A stretch of 64,000 nt of DNA from Plotosus lineatus. Its lineage: Eukaryota > Chordata > Actinopteri > Siluriformes > Plotosidae. Position numbers and translations under genes: made by a program. Location of the stretch: the NCBI GenBank assembly GCA_024760905.1, contig CM045750.1:10760419-10824418 (forward strand), in the 5' to 3' direction. The notes beneath the pieces are model-generated. The model did not search any database. It saw only the letters and a program-made list of their open reading frames with translations, and was not told the origin of the DNA. Positions 23,385-35,961 of the stretch are shown one piece after another (the first letter of the stretch is position 1; each line of letters begins with the position of its first letter).

Positions 23385-23700
23385 TTTTCTGTAAACACTT
23401 AATCCTAATTAGGGTCCCGGGGAGGCTGACGCCCATCCCAGCCGACTCCAGGCAAGGGCGGAGTACACCCTGGACAGCTCGTCAGGCCATCACAGGGCGG
23501 AAACACGCTGACAGCTATGCAACTACCGTTGTCGAAAGTTAGCAATGGTTCTTTTACATGAACCTCACACCATAGACGGTGAGAGGCGTGGCTGACCTTT
23601 GATAACGCAGTTTAGCTGCACTGGGGGGACAGTGACAGCTTGAACCCCAAACCTTAGGATCACTGATCCAGCACCTTTACCACCAGGCCACCACTGCCCA
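23385..23700 (-). mobile_element. SINE family S2b (S2 head, S1 tail)
   Basis: On the minus strand an S2 head and body run to the shared junction: the + strand reads CAGGCCATCACAGGGCGGAA then ACACGCTGACAGC. They then join the S1 tail (CTGGACAGCTCGTCAGGCCA, AATCCTAATTAGGGTC). The same junction occurs in four other copies. Confidence 0.75.
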
Positions 23701-24257
23701 CAACTACATACCAGTGAAGTGAATGGCTCGCTTCTTTTCCTGTGAGCTAGTGAATGGCGCCATCTTGTGAAAGTGGACAGATCAGTGTAATGTGTACTTA
23801 AACACATACTGTACTGTATTTTTTGTATAAATGAGAATTTTTGTGGTACTAGTAGTGGTTCAGTGGTACTGAACACACACAAATAATAAACCAGATTTGA
23901 CTCATCAATTATTACCATTTTTTAAAAAGTGTGTGCAAACAATGTGACAAATTCATTTTAATCAAAAGCGAATTAAAAAGGCTGGACAGAAAACGTGGTA
24001 GATCCGTCCAGTTATATTTCAGAACCTACATGTGATAACAGGCCTCAGTGCTTATTGTGCTTCAAACAAACAAACTTTGAACAATTTGAGGAGGTGCTAT
24101 CTGTGTTCAACAGGTGAACGCCTGAACATCCATCTAGAATATTTTGTAGGCAAAAGATGTCGTGTCATTTGCTGAACCACTTTAATCCTACTGGGGTAGT
24201 GGGGTGGCCGAAGCCTATCAGCTGACAATGAGTTAAAGCATGGTACACCCCATGGCG

Positions 24258-24478
24258 TGGGGCTGGTGGTGTAGTGGTTAGGGTGCTGTGCTTATGATCG
24301 GGAGGTTGTGAGTTCGAATCCCACTGAGACCCGCACTGTGCTAAGACCCCTGGGCAAGGTATCAACCACAAGTGTGCCTCTGTTCACCCAGCAGTATAAA
24401 TGGGTACCAGTAAAATATACTGGGAAGGTAACCTGCGATGGACTAGTGTCCCATCCAGGGGGAGTTGAACTAATTGAA
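24258..24478 (+). mobile_element. SINE family S3, 3'-truncated by Tc1
   Basis: GGGGCTGGTGGTGTAGTGGT head, box B GTGAGTTCGAATCCC, GTGTGCCTCTGTTCACCCAG body. It is broken after GGGGGAGTTGAACT, where the next Tc1-like element starts. Confidence 0.8.
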
Positions 24479-25600
24479 AGGGGCGTGTTTAAATTAATAG
24501 CAGTGAGGAGTCCAATTAGTGACGTCATTCATTCTTTGAAAAACAGGTGCCGATTATTGCCTATATTTAAGAAAGAAAGGCAGAAGTGTTATTCATGCTG
24601 GTTATAGAACATTTTCTCTAAAATTCTGAGGAAAATAGGTCGTTTCCAGACATTGTTCAGAAGAATAGCGTACCTTGATTGAAAAGTTGATCAGAGTGGG
24701 GAAAACATAAATAAGTGCAGAAAATGATGGGATGCTCAGTTAAAATTATTGTAAATGCTTTAAAATGGCAACCAAGACCTGAACGATATGGAAGAAAGCA
24801 AAAAACTACAATTCGAATGGATCGAAGAAGAGGCAACATGGCAAGGACTCAACAGTCAGCTCCAGGAAGATCACAGAAGGTCTAAAGTTACCTGTGTGTC
24901 CAGTTACAATTAGAAGATGCCTATCATCTTCAACTCATCGGCAAGAGACCCTGCAAGGTCCCACTACTGAAACAAAGACACATGCTGAGGAGGTAACAAT
25001 TTGCCAAAGAGCACATTGACTGGCTTTAAGAGAAACAGCAACATCTTGTGGACTGATGAAAGTAAGATGGTTCTTTTTGGGTCAAGTGGCCGGAGACAGT
25101 TCATCAGATGAACCCTGAACACTGAAGTAAAGCCACAGTACTCTGCGAGGACAGTGAAGCCTGGTGGAGCAAGCATCATGATATGGGGATGTTTCTCATA
25201 GTATGGTGTCAGGCCTATTTCTCACATCCCAGGGATCATGGATCAGTTTGAATACATCAGAACACTTAAAGAGGTCGGGCTGCCTTATACTGAAGAGGAA
25301 ATGCCCTTGAAATGAGTTACAACAAGATAACGACCCCAAACACACCAGTAAACCTTCATATGCAGCAGCTCTCAGAAACTGTGTTTATACAAATAAATAT
25401 TAGTTGAGTGATTCAAAGGAAAACAAAATCTCACATTTTAGTTTATAAAGTAAATGTTTGAGTTTGTGAAGAATAAAGCAGACACTGATATTTTTTAAAA
25501 ACAGCCAAATGTTCACTTTTCTTCAAAGCGATAACACAAATCTGATATTCTGTATTTTCTTCATGTTTTCATTTGGGATAGAATGCGTCATGTTCCCAGT
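24479..25600 (+). mobile_element. Second Tc1-like element, degenerate
   Basis: Starts GGGGCGTGTTTAAATTAATA. In broken frames it encodes Tc1-type transposase words, including KKTHAEEVTICQRAHW. Words downstream (GCAACATCTTGTGGACTGAT, AGCATCATGATATGGGGATG) match that transposase type at the DNA level. Many stops and shifts make it non-functional. Its right end near 25600 is not clear. Confidence 0.7.
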
Positions 25601-25609
25601 GCATTTGGT

Positions 25610-25925
25610 AAAGGTAAAGTCTGTTGGGTTTTTTATACCCTAGCCAAGTGGCTCATCAGGCCGGTGCTTATCCCCAGTTTCCATAGCGTGAAGCGACTAG
25701 GAGTTCAACTCCTCCTGGATGGGATGCTAGTCCATCACAGGTTACCTTCTCAGTATATTTATACTGATACCCATTTATACTGCTGGGTGAACACTTGTTG
25801 CAGAGGCACACTTGGGGTTAAAACTTTGCCCAGGGGTCTTAGCACAGTGGGGGTCTAACTAGGAATCGAACACATAACCTCTCGATCATGAGCCCAGCAC
25901 CCTAATCACTATACCACCGGCCCCC
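25610..25925 (-). mobile_element. SINE family S3
   Basis: Reverse-oriented, complete-looking S3: 3' end AAAGTCTGTTGGGTTTTTTA, body CAGTATATTTATACTGATAC, and head region ACCTCTCGATCATGAGCCCA ... CCACCGGCCC. Confidence 0.8.
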
Positions 25926-25989
25926 CTCAGTGCATTTGTACGTATGGAAATAAATTGAGTTTTATTTACTTTTTTAAACACACTGCTAT

Positions 25990-28900
25990 TATATTAAGGC
26001 AACTGTTGTTGGCTCTGTCGATCTCGAAATATCATGGGGAGGTTTTGTGCCATGGGTCTTCGGTCAGGGAGCTGCAATGTCGGGTATGACTGTAGAGGCC
26101 GATACGGGATCTGCAGATCCTGCTGCAGCCGCTGCAGATGAAGTCCTTGCAGTGTGGTGAGGGTGGGGCCAGTCTCCGCCGACTGCAGAGTCTCTTCTTC
26201 CCCCAGCGGGTGTCTCTTCTCTCCTCTGCTGTCCTGATGACATCCTGGGTGGTGGTCCACCAGTCAGAGCGGTCGGAGGCGGCTGACTCCAGGTCAGAGG
26301 GGTTGAAGCCTCCAACCTTGAGGTCGCGCTTGCAGAAATCCTTGAACCTGAGAGCTGGGCGCCCCATTGACCTGGTTCTAGTAACCAGCTCCCCCCTACA
26401 GTAAGTCTTTGGGGATGCGGCCAAGCCATCACAAGCATCTCTGGGTCAGTATGGCAAACATACTGGGCACATCTGCTCTGGCCAGGGCGTTGATGTTGGA
26501 GACATGGTCCTGCCAAGTGATGCCCAGTAGTCTGCAAAGACAGCGTTGGTGGATGGCGTTCAGCCGGCGTTCCTGGCGGTAGTAGAGGGTCCATGCTTCA
26601 CCTCCATAAAGGAGAGTACTCAGTACGCAGGCCTTGTAGACTCTTATCTTGGTGTTGGTGGTTAGCATGAAGTTGTCCCAGACTCACTTCGCCTGACGGG
26701 TCATCACTGTCGATGCCTTGCCGATACGGGCATTCAGTTTGGCGTCTAGAGAGAGGTTGCTGGAGATGATAGAGCCAAGGTAGGTGAACTTTTCCACCAC
26801 CTCAAGGGTGTGGTCGCCGATGTTGATACTAGGAGCACTGCTGACATCCTGACCCATCTGCCTCACAGAGAAGACCATATCTATGGTTGATCTGGCTGCC
26901 CTGAATCCACACTGTGCCTCTGGATACATACGTTAGGCAAGTGGTTGGAGCCTGTTGAGGACGACACGGGCAAAGGCTTTGCCGACTGTGTTTAGGAGTG
27001 AGATGCCACAATAGTTGTTGCAATCACTTCTCCCCCCTTGTTCTTGTAGAGGGTGATGATTTTGGCATCACGCATGTCTTGGGGAACAGCCCCTTCCTCC
27101 CAGCACTGCAATAGGAGCTCATGGTGTTTTAAGAGCGAGCTCTCCTTTGCGGTTTTGACTATTTCAGGTGGGATTTTGTCACTGCCTGGAGCCCTGCCAC
27201 TTGAGATGGAGTCTATCGCCTTGCTGAGCTCCTTGATGATGGGTGGAGCGTCAAGCTCATCCATAACAGACAGTGGAGGGATGTTCTCAAGGACTCTGTT
27301 TGAGATGGTGGTTTCTCTTAAGTGCTCAGCCCAGCTCTCCATTTGTTTGCCACGATCATTGATGACGTCACCTCCTTCTCGTGAGCGATTAGGGCTGCAC
27401 GTTTGGTGGCGATGGCAGGTTCCATCTCAGTCATTCCTGCTTCAAACCAATCCGCACTCCTCCTCATCTTCTTCCCAAAGATGCCTATGGCAGTCTCAAA
27501 CATAGCCTCGCGGCTGTGGTTCCACCTTGCAGTAGCACAGTCAGTGAGGCAGTCTGCCAGAGCTACATTTATGGCTTCAGCATAGCATTCCCGCAGTTCA
27601 GGCACTGCAGTCATAGCTGTGTTGATGCGGAGCCGGGGTTTCTGCTTGGAGCGGTTGACACGTTTGAGGTAGAGAAGTACCTTGGTGGCAACCAGGAAAT
27701 GGTTGGTGTCACAGTCAGCGCTGTGGAAACTGCGTGTGACCAGTACTTGTTTCAGCAGGGCTCTCCTGGTGATGACGAACTACAGCTGAAGCCAGTGGCA
27801 AGACCTTGGGTGTCTCCAGGACACTCAGTGGCAGGACTTGGTGGAGAAGAATGTGCTGGTCAGACAGAGGTCATGAAAGCAGCAGAGCTCAAGAAGGTGT
27901 TGGCCGTTCTCAGTGAGCTTGCCAATGCCAAAGCGGCCAATGCAGCAGGGCCAGGAGTCGTGATCTGCCACTGTCCGGGAGTCAAGTGTCTTGCAGTGTT
28001 GCAATGTTGAGCCTCCTCAGCTCGTGGTCGATGATGGCAGTTTTCCTGGCGTCAGTGATTTGCTGGAGGTTGTCAGAGAGGCCAGGACACATTATTCTGA
28101 TGTTCCAGGTTGCCAGACTCGGCACTGGCTGCTTTGGTTTCTTGTTATTGCCTGGTGCAGTGTTTACAGTCCGTGCTTCGGCTTTTGGCCTACACTTCAA
28201 GCACCCATTGAAGTAAGCGGACTGTGGCAGGCCAACACCTTCCTGGCTGGGGGCTGCCCAGCTAAAGGCCGGCGGTAACTACCAGTGTGACTCGATGATC
28301 CCTCCCACCGTTGGGAGATAGCCCTAGGCACCCGAGCTTACGCCAGTTAGCCCTGGGCTTTTAACCAGTAACTGCATCTCCCTGTGTTGAGCTGCCGCAG
28401 AAGGCTGCACTGGAGTGATCTCGAAGTTGTGGAGGAACTGAGATGCCCAGTCAACAGACTCCCCTTGTCAGCTTAGCTGGAACGGAAGGGGCTAGCTGAT
28501 ACAGTTAGTACCAACTTGGCTACAGGAGTTGCCGTGAGGTGCCGCTACATGAGGACCAACTGTCTTTGGGGCTCCACTCCGAGTTTTCTGTAGGGATGTC
28601 TCCCTTAGCCTTTGTCACTCCCGTGATGACCACAAGACAGTGGTGATATTTGCCCATAGCTGGGGGTTGTAAAAGTCAGAGTTGTCCTTCTCTTAGCCTT
28701 TACCTCAAGGGCTTTATATGCAAGGCAGCAGATGGCTGACTAGTGAGTACCAAGGCATGTCCACACGGCGGTGGGCCTGCATACTGCACCTCTGGGGCTC
28801 AACCTGCTCTGAGATCTCTCACATATTTAACCTGGGGTCGTAAGGAGCGCAGTTACCAGGGTGTGCCGTGAGGAGGCAATATGAGAGTCTTGACTTAGCA

Positions 28901-29060
28901 GAAGCTTTGTACCATCAAGAAGGACTTACGCACTTGGCCTTCTTTTCACTCAATGAGCGAGATGGTGGCTGCAGATGAAGCTGGAAGCGAGAAGTCTAAG
29001 CAACTACACTACAGCTGCTCTACAGCACGAGGAGCTATACTAAGTCCTGTGCAATGCACC
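25990..29060 (-). mobile_element. LINE copy B, reverse-transcriptase core deleted
   Basis: An APE-type non-LTR retrotransposon in broken frames. It shows the endonuclease start (SLATWNIRIMCPGLSDNLQQ, near 28100), a later endonuclease part (GRFGIGKLTENGQHLLELC, then ITRRALLKQVLVTRSFHSAD), the RT N-terminus (ELSKAIDSISSGRAPGSDKI), GISLLNTVGKAFARVVLNRL, and QCGFRAARSTIDMVFSVRQM. That last motif joins directly to GQDVSSAPSINIGDHTLEVV, so the catalytic YADD region is missing. A second gap lies between LQDT and GRFG. The C-terminus has a CxxC-H-C finger (CSGCSRICRSRIGLYSHTRH). It may have replaced sequence between grik1 and tiam1. Clade not determined. Confidence 0.85.
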
Positions 29061-29119
29061 CTTACCCTGAAGGCAACTGTACATACAACATTAAAATACC
29101 AATTTAAATAAAGGATATT

Positions 29120-29125
29120 TTTATT
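29120..29125 (-). terminator. Candidate tiam1 polyadenylation signal
   Basis: TTTATT on the + strand gives AATAAA on the minus strand, about 1.94 kb past the tiam1 stop. I found no other clear AATAAA on the minus strand between it and the stop. If used, the 3' UTR would be about 1.9 kb. Confidence 0.3.
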
Positions 29126-29129
29126 TAAG

Positions 29130-29572
29130 AAGAACAATAATAGTTCACAAAACTATGAGCATATATTTTCCAAAATGCATAATGTAAAATTTGTGGAATA
29201 TATATACAGGTTGTTGTTTTGTTTGGTTTTTTGTTTGTTTTTACCACACATCACAGTCAAAAGTTTTATAACCACATATACAGAAAGTGATTGCATTTCA
29301 CATCGTACTGCATAAATCTAAAAAATAGAACTTCTCTTTCAGTAATATGCTATATCCACTATCAGCTAAACGACCATTGTATAAAATACAACAAACAGTC
29401 CAAATCCATCGAAGCTTTAAATCTCACATGATTAAATTCAAATACTCTCCTTCCAAACTGTTGAGGTGTCATTCATTACATTACAAGTGTTGTAGGTGAT
29501 GTTGTATGATACAGTGTGTCAGTGCTGACTTTGAGGGGGTATGTCATTCAGTAGTTTTTCATAAAGAGGCTG

Positions 29573-29603
<31 letters not shown>

Positions 29604-29720
29604 CTGATTGATACCTTGAACGAGAAGCACTCACATTAATGCAGTGTGCAGGGCTAAAACATCAGGGCATCATGCCATCCCAAAGCAACTACAATAGAAA
29701 ATTCAAGTAGAGCAGGATCC

Positions 29721-29752
<32 letters not shown>

Positions 29753-31064
29753 TTAAAACATCCCTTCTGCGAATTGGGCTGGGTAATACTGGGCTGGAGA
29801 GTAAACTGTAGAACCAATATGAAAGGAATGTCGCTGAGAAACGTTAAATAGTAAACAGTGACTTTCAGCGGAACGTAGTAGCAACATTATGCTTTTGTGC
29901 TCTGGCCGGAATGATCTGTCTGATGCCGTTGAGTAAGATAAGGCTTGAATTTAGCCACGGGTCCCTGGACATCACGAACACACACAGCCCTTGAGTACAG
30001 AACAGCGGTCAAAAGCTATAAAAATCAGGACAGTCCCACGTTCCTAGCTTTTTTTTTCTTTTTTTTAACAAAAATAATTATTTTGGCAATGAGGTTTGGA
30101 AAGGAAGTGTAGCTGCCTATAGGATTTGAGTGCACATCATGCAGCATGTCAGTGTGTGGCGGATCATTAGACATGTGATTGTACTGAAGGTCCCCAGTGA
30201 GCATTTATACAAAATCCACATAACAGTGATACCCATACCCACCCAGACGTTTTCCAGCATTTTAAGTCAGTTCATGTAGTCATGATGAACTGCTTGAGAA
30301 GTTGTAAGCTTGGAAGTAGCATCACTACATCCAATCAAGGGCTGCATGGTACTGAAGATCGAATAAGCCATACTGCTTCCTTAAGATAGTACTGTATATC
30401 ACGGAGTAGCAAATGCTAACAAATGTAAATTTTCGTTTTTTTCGGCGGTTTGTAAAAGGGTTACAAAACTATTTGCAATGACTTCATAGAATCACAATCG
30501 GTGTTTCTTGAATTAATTTTTTCGCAAATGATTGCAACGTGGTTGTTAAAGTCTATTTTGGTGGACCAGGGTATAAACAAAATGTTGGGGAAGGTTTGTT
30601 CACCCTTTTGAAAGTGTTGGTTCCATCAATAGGGCTAAGGGAGGGTCAGTTCCAAGATTCGCCTGACACTCACCTGGCATTTTACCACTAATTGGCAAAA
30701 TGTCCCAAATGTTCCCAAACTGTAGCAAATAGTTGCTAATCATCGTAAACACTGTTGCTAACATTCGCAGACGGTTGCTAACGTTCGTCATCTCTCTTTC
30801 ACACTTTTCCAAACATTGGTGTGAATGTTGTTAATTGTTGCTAATGACAGAGGTGAACCCTACTTTTCACCAACATTCATCAGAAAAGTTGCCGGATCCA
30901 AAAATCACGACATTATTCAGTGTTCACTGTTCCGCGAGCTACTAACTTTAAACCTTTTGTCAAATGTGTTTAAACCCAAAACTGTTACCTTTGACATTTT
31001 GTCTCACAGTAAGCTTAATCTATGGCTTAAATATCTTCATGCACATATATTTTCACCCTAAACT
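29130..31064 (-). other. Probable tiam1 3' UTR and flank
   Basis: Repeat-poor sequence with only short simple repeats (TTGA units near 29574-29602, ATA units near 29719-29751). It lies directly downstream of the tiam1 stop. The lack of mobile elements over almost 2 kb, unlike the surroundings, fits a transcribed, constrained UTR. Confidence 0.45.
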
Positions 31065-31612
31065 TCAGAAGATATCAGTGCCACAGCCACTCTTGAAATC
31101 ATCCCTGCGAACCCAGATAACCTCCATTTCCCTCTGAGCCACTCCGTCCTCTACAGCACACTGCTTACGTAGTGGCATCAACCTTAGTTGCCCAAGAGAT
31201 TTTTCTGGGGGTTTATTTTTGGAGTCTCTGTTGGGAACACTGTCTTCCTGCTTTTTGTACTCGTCCTTCTGCTCATCCTCTACTTCAGCAATAAGAGCTT
31301 CAAAAGACTCTTCCAGGCTGGGCTCGGCTGAGGAACCCTTGACAGACTCACAGTATTCATCATCGTCACTGAGGATGTCTGTCTCCTTTACGTCCGTCTG
31401 TCTGTCATACAACTGCAGGTCAAACTGCTCTTTCACCCAGTGATCGGTGTCTTTGTCAGCCTGGACATTATTTTGGGATGGTGTTGGTTTATGTCTCTGA
31501 GGAAAATCTGTAGAGTCTTGACTGGAGCAGTTGTCAAAGATAATGTCGGTGTTGATGGTGAAGCGGTTGCGTATAAGTCTTCTTCGGCCAAAGGTCCCAG
31601 GTGGCGCTGAAA
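31065..31612 (-). CDS. tiam1: tiam1 last coding exon: C-terminal tail
   Basis: Encodes the C-tail after the PH domain: a basic patch (FGRRRLIRNRFTIN), an acidic conserved box (VKETDILSDDDEYCESVKG), a charged low-complexity middle, and a terminal EVIWVRRDDF followed by KSGCGTDIF and TGA (31067-31065). The acceptor is TTTTTCAG at 31613-31620, and the first two bases complete a valine codon. An AG six bases further in would cost two codons and is the less likely acceptor. The basic and acidic boxes are recognisable from human TIAM1; the middle is diverged and shorter. Confidence 0.93.
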
Positions 31613-31718
31613 CTGAAAAAGGAAGTGAAATACTGTTAGAAAGTTGTGCTCAAGTGTCTTGGCTGGATAAGTAGCTGCTAAGCGGTAATACACCTGAAGA
31701 AAGGAGACAGTGGTTCAC

Positions 31719-31888
31719 CTGCTCTGTTCATGGGCCTGACTCCTTTCAGTGCAAAAAATCGTTTCCCTCCAAATGGAATGTACTGCTGATTAAGAGGCAA
31801 ACTCTCCGTCTTGAACAGCTGCCGACGCTGTTTGTCCCTTAAGACAGAGTGCACTGATTTCAAGAAGTCCCGCTTACTCTCAGAGGAG
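31719..31888 (-). CDS. tiam1: tiam1 exon: end of PH domain
   Basis: Encodes SESKRDFLKSVHSVLRDKQR (the C-terminal helix of the PH domain), then RRQLFKTESLPLNQQYIPFG and ALKGVRPMNRAG. Acceptor CTGTTCCAG; donor GCAG/GTGAAC at 31718-31717. Only 106 bp of intron separate it from the last exon. Phases (2 in, 1 out) match both neighbours. Confidence 0.95.
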
Positions 31889-32044
31889 CTGGAACAGAAA
31901 ATAAAAGTAGTTAGAACAAAGTTGTTTTTGTTTTTTGGGTTTTTTTAGGTAGACACCACAGCTGGTATTAATGTCATGAGTTGTCTAAGGGTGCTGCCTA
32001 TTATAATGGTACCATGCAAATTGCCATATGAAACATTCAAGGCA

Positions 32045-32340
32045 CATGGTTGGCACGTCTGCCTCACAGTAAGAAGGTTCTGGACTGAAGTCCTTGATTT
32101 GGTTATATTTGCATATTCTCTCCGTGCTTGTGTGGACTTCCTCTGGGTACTGTGATGCCTGTTAGGTTAACTAGCGTCTCCAAACTGCCTCCAGGTGTTA
32201 GTGTCAATGTAAATGGTTTTGTGTGTGTGTCTGGGTTGGCCCTGTGATGGTCTGTGATGATTCACCCAGTGTTGGCTGAGATAGGCTCCAGCCTCCCCAT
32301 TACCCTAGAAGGACTAACTGGTTTGGCAAATGAGTGAACA
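32045..32340 (+). mobile_element. SINE family S1, diverged
   Basis: Head GGCACGTCTGCCTCACAGTA, body GCATATTCTCTCCGTGCTTG, tail GAGATAGGCTCCAGCCTCCC and ACTAACTGG. It lies in the 5.2-kb tiam1 intron. Confidence 0.65.
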
Positions 32341-32402
32341 TTCATTTGGCGAAACATTAAATGCTACTAGGGTTGTGGGGAGGCTGGAGCCTGCCTGGGT
32401 CA

Positions 32403-32464
<62 letters not shown>

Positions 32465-32600
32465 TCACACCTATGGGAGAAAACTGGCGTACCCATAGGA
32501 AATCCATACAAGCATGAAAGGAACATGCAAACTCCACATAAAAACATCCTTGGTGAGCTTAGAAACTGAACCCAGGAGCTTCTTGCTGTGAAGCGAACGC
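32341..32600 (-). mobile_element. SINE S1 remnant with (AC)n array
   Basis: Reverse-oriented S1 segments (GTGGGGAGGCTGGAGCCTGC, ATGCAAACTCCACATAAAAA) flank an (AC)n run at 32403-32461 that replaced part of the body. Confidence 0.65.
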
Positions 32601-32849
32601 ATCAACACCTTTTCACAATATTTTAGAAAATAAATTAATTAATTAATTAAAAAAATAAAAAAAAATAATAAAAAAATAACTGTCTTCTTGTAAATTATGC
32701 AATTATATAATTCCTCCTCTACAGCCCACTGCATCCCTCACGCACTCATTTTCACCCCAAATCACATTAAGATTTATTAGGGTGGGTGGTGGGGGTCTAT
32801 GGCTGGTGCCTGTCTCAGTTGACACTGAGCAAATATGGAATGTATCATC

Positions 32850-33960
32850 CAACGCTTGGGGGAGCAGTTCTCCACAAGTACTGTTTCCAATGGAAGTGGG
32901 GGCTGTGCATCTCGAAGAGGTATGTTTTAGGGAGGTGGAACAAATACTCTGACAACTTCCTCAATCCCACTAACACACCCTCCATGGAGAATGAACACCT
33001 TGGAGTTTGAGAGGGGGTCCGCCCATTGCTGGAGCTGAGGTCACCGTAGTAGTCAAAAAGCTCTTTAGTGATCAGGATCCATGGGTTATTGGGATCCGCT
33101 CTGAATAGCTCAGGGCTCTGGATGTTGTCGAACTGTCTTGGTTGGCACGTCTCTGCAACATCGCATTGTAATCGACGGTTACACCTCTGGATTGGCAAAC
33201 CGGGGTGGTAGTCCCCCCTTTTTAAAAAGGGGACCAGTGGGTGTGTTCTAATTATCTTAGAATCACACTTCTCAGCCTATCTGGGAAAGTCTATGCTGGA
33301 GTACTGGCGAGGAGGAACTGATGGATGGTTGAACCTCAGATTCAGGTGGAACAATGTGACTTTCGTCTTGGCCGCAGCACTCTCAACCAGCTCTATACAC
33401 TATACATGATTCTGGAGAGGGCATGGAAATTTTCCCAATTTGCTCACGTGTTTGCGAATTTAGAGAAGGATTTCGACAGTGTCTCTCGGGCTATTTGTGG
33501 GGTGTGCTCAGAAGCTTTGGGTAGTGATCAAAAGAATAAAATCCCAGATACAAGGAGCTGAAATTGGCTTCCTTTGTAGGGTAGCAGAGCTCTTCCTTAG
33601 AGATAGGCCGAGAAGCTCAGCTATCTGGAAGGAGCTCGGGGTAGAATTGCTGCTCCTCCGCATTGAGGATCCAGCTGAGGTTGTTCCGGCATCTGGTTAG
33701 AATGCCTCCCGGGTGTGGTGTTTCGGGCATGTCAAACCAGGAAGACACTCCGGGGTCAACCCAGAATGTACTTGAGGGATTATGTCTCTCAGCAGTGCTG
33801 GGAACACCTCAGGTGTCCCCTCATCCCCGTTCCCTAGAAGAGCTGGAAGAAGTTTCTGGGGAGAGGGACGTCTGGCCCTCACTGCATAGACTGCTGCCCC
33901 TGCGACTTGACCCTGGATTAAGCGGTAGAAGATGAAGAAGATGATGACCATCATAAACAT
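32850..33960 (+). mobile_element. LINE copy C, RT core deleted
   Basis: Broken + strand frames encode NYLRITLLSLSGKVYAGVLA near 33250, then QCDFRLGRSTLNQLYTLY and FANLEKDFDSVSRAICGV. Near 33545 this jumps to the 3' part (TGGCTTCCTTTGTAGGGTAG, CTCAGCTATCTGGAAGGAGC) and ends GACCCTGGATTAAGCGGTAG. The catalytic YADD segment is absent, as in copy B, although this is a different LINE family. The short 3' tail is GATGAAGAAGATGATGACC. Confidence 0.8.
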
Positions 33961-33961
33961 T

Positions 33962-34445
33962 CATACATGTTTCTTGATGGTTGGAATCCAGGTTTCAGCC
34001 CCCTTTGCTGTTGTAATAATTTTCTCTCTTCTGGGAAGGCTCTCCACTAGATTTTGGAGTGAAGCTGTGAGAATTCATGTGGGAATTATTAAGGTCAGGT
34101 ATTGATGTCAGCTAGGGACATCTGGGCCAATTGGTATTGTAGTTCATCCCAAATGTGTTCAGTGGGGTTGAGGTCAGTGCTCTGTGCAAGCAACTCATGT
34201 TCTCCCACTCCATCCTTGGCAGTGCATGTCTTCATGGAGCTGACTGTGTATAGGGAAGATGGTCGTGCTAAAACAGGTTCGAGTCTCTTCGTTCTAGTGA
34301 AGGTAAATTGTAACCCAACAGCACATGAAAACATTCTGTATGATTGTATACAGTAAACTTTGTGGCACCAACTTCGGGAAGATGATACAAATGGTTCTGA
34401 TGGTAATGTGTCCAAAAACATTCGCCTATATAGTGCAGTTTTGCA
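33962..34445 (-). mobile_element. Degenerate Tc1/mariner-type relic
   Basis: The minus strand encodes LAQSTDLNPTEHIWDELQYQ, a diverged form of the DLNPIEHLW block carrying the third catalytic residue of Tc1 transposases. The rest is too decayed to read, and its ends are not clear. Confidence 0.55.
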
Positions 34446-34805
34446 AATCACGAAAGTCACAATTTTTCAGAAAATGGGTAATGTAACATTTAGTTTTATT
34501 TGAAACCATTCATTAATAGAGGGTCTCATTCTTCTTCCCATATCAGCATTCAACCAAATAAAGAAACTTCTCTTCTCTCAAGTTTCATGCTGCTCTGTGC
34601 ACCTTTTGTGTTCTTGTTTTTTTTCCTCATTCAGAGGATTCACTGTTTGCCACTCCCAGTAGATCTTATAATAAATCACAGTGCTCATGTATTTAGAGGT
34701 GCATACTGTGACACACATTGATTGTGATGTCAGGTCACTATGACATCCGCACCTATTGAGAGGGCCGTCTACTATGAAGTACACGCTCACTGCGATACAT
34801 TAAAG

Positions 34806-34876
34806 CAGGGGTCGGGAACCTTTTTGACAGAGCCCCCCCAAAAAAAGACATTTTAAAATCTAATCCTCTGAGAGCC

Positions 34877-34945
<69 letters not shown>

Positions 34946-35760
34946 CTGAATACAACTAAATTGAAAAAGAAGACCAACAATTTGAGAGTATAAGACTCCG
35001 AATTTATTTTAAATGACATTGTTATAATGAAGTTATTTATTAAGAAAAGTACTTCTATTAATGCAACTTCTAGTGCTGCATGGTTTTGCTGATGGCTTTG
35101 TAGTCTGGTTGTACAGAGGTGTGGTTTAGCTTCAAGCAGGCGTTTAGACTTCCATCTATTACACGTGACCGCAGGTTGGTCTTGATGCTTTTCAGGTGAG
35201 AAGGACTGCTCGTGTTCATATGTTGAGCCAAACATGGTCAATACGACAGGATTCACACGCTGCAGTGTTTATGTGACAGGAAGCGCGTTCCCAAATTTTG
35301 GCAATCAGCTGGTCTGCGGGTTGAAGTTTTTCCATGTCTGTCCATTTGTGTTTGCTTGCCAGCTGTGCTTGGCTTTGTGCAAATGAGCCGATCAAAAACG
35401 AGGAAATTTACCTCTTTACTCAAACACAACACGTGCAGTCTGTGGCTGTAGTTATAATCCAATAAAATTAGAGTTTCAAAAGTATCGGACACTCCCGCAT
35501 ACTGACGTACAGGAAGGATTGGCTCTCCATTGTGCGCCACAGTGACATGTGGCATTGAAAATAGATGTATAGATTTAAATGCCTGAGATTTATTCATCTG
35601 TTTTTGTTTTATTTGATGGCTTTTATGCATTTTTATTTAAATGACAGTGAAATTATGTATTTGTTATTCTGTTAATAAAGGCCACCTGATTAACTGAGAG
35701 CCAGATATCGTCATCAAAAGAGCCACATCTGACTCGCGAGCCATAGGTTCCCGACCCCTG
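34806..35760 (+). mobile_element. hAT-like element (family H1) with 8-bp duplication
   Basis: Inverted termini CAGGGGTCGGGAACC and GGTTCCCGACCCCTG are flanked by CATTAAAG (34798-34805) and CGTTAAAG (35761-35768), 7 of 8 bases matching, the hAT target-duplication size. It contains an (AT)n array at 34879-34942 and a module of about 380 bp (35229-35610) also present at 51884-52232. No transposase. Confidence 0.85.
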
Positions 35761-35961
35761 CGTTAAAGAGTGCATATAAAAGAGGAGAGCTCTGCACCTA
35801 CTCAGTCCACTTATGCAATGGACCCCATCGAACCCTAGACAGCCTTACTACACATTACGAGCCATTGCTAACCTCTGTATATCTGACTGAATAAACTGCT
35901 ACATTGACAGTTTGCCTCCTTCGCATTACTCCGACTATCCATCTGTCACAATACACCTTCA

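Noticed and set aside
33962..34445. Cellular gene with an LNPTEHIWDELQ-like motif
   Set aside because: The motif is the decayed catalytic block of a Tc1-type transposase.
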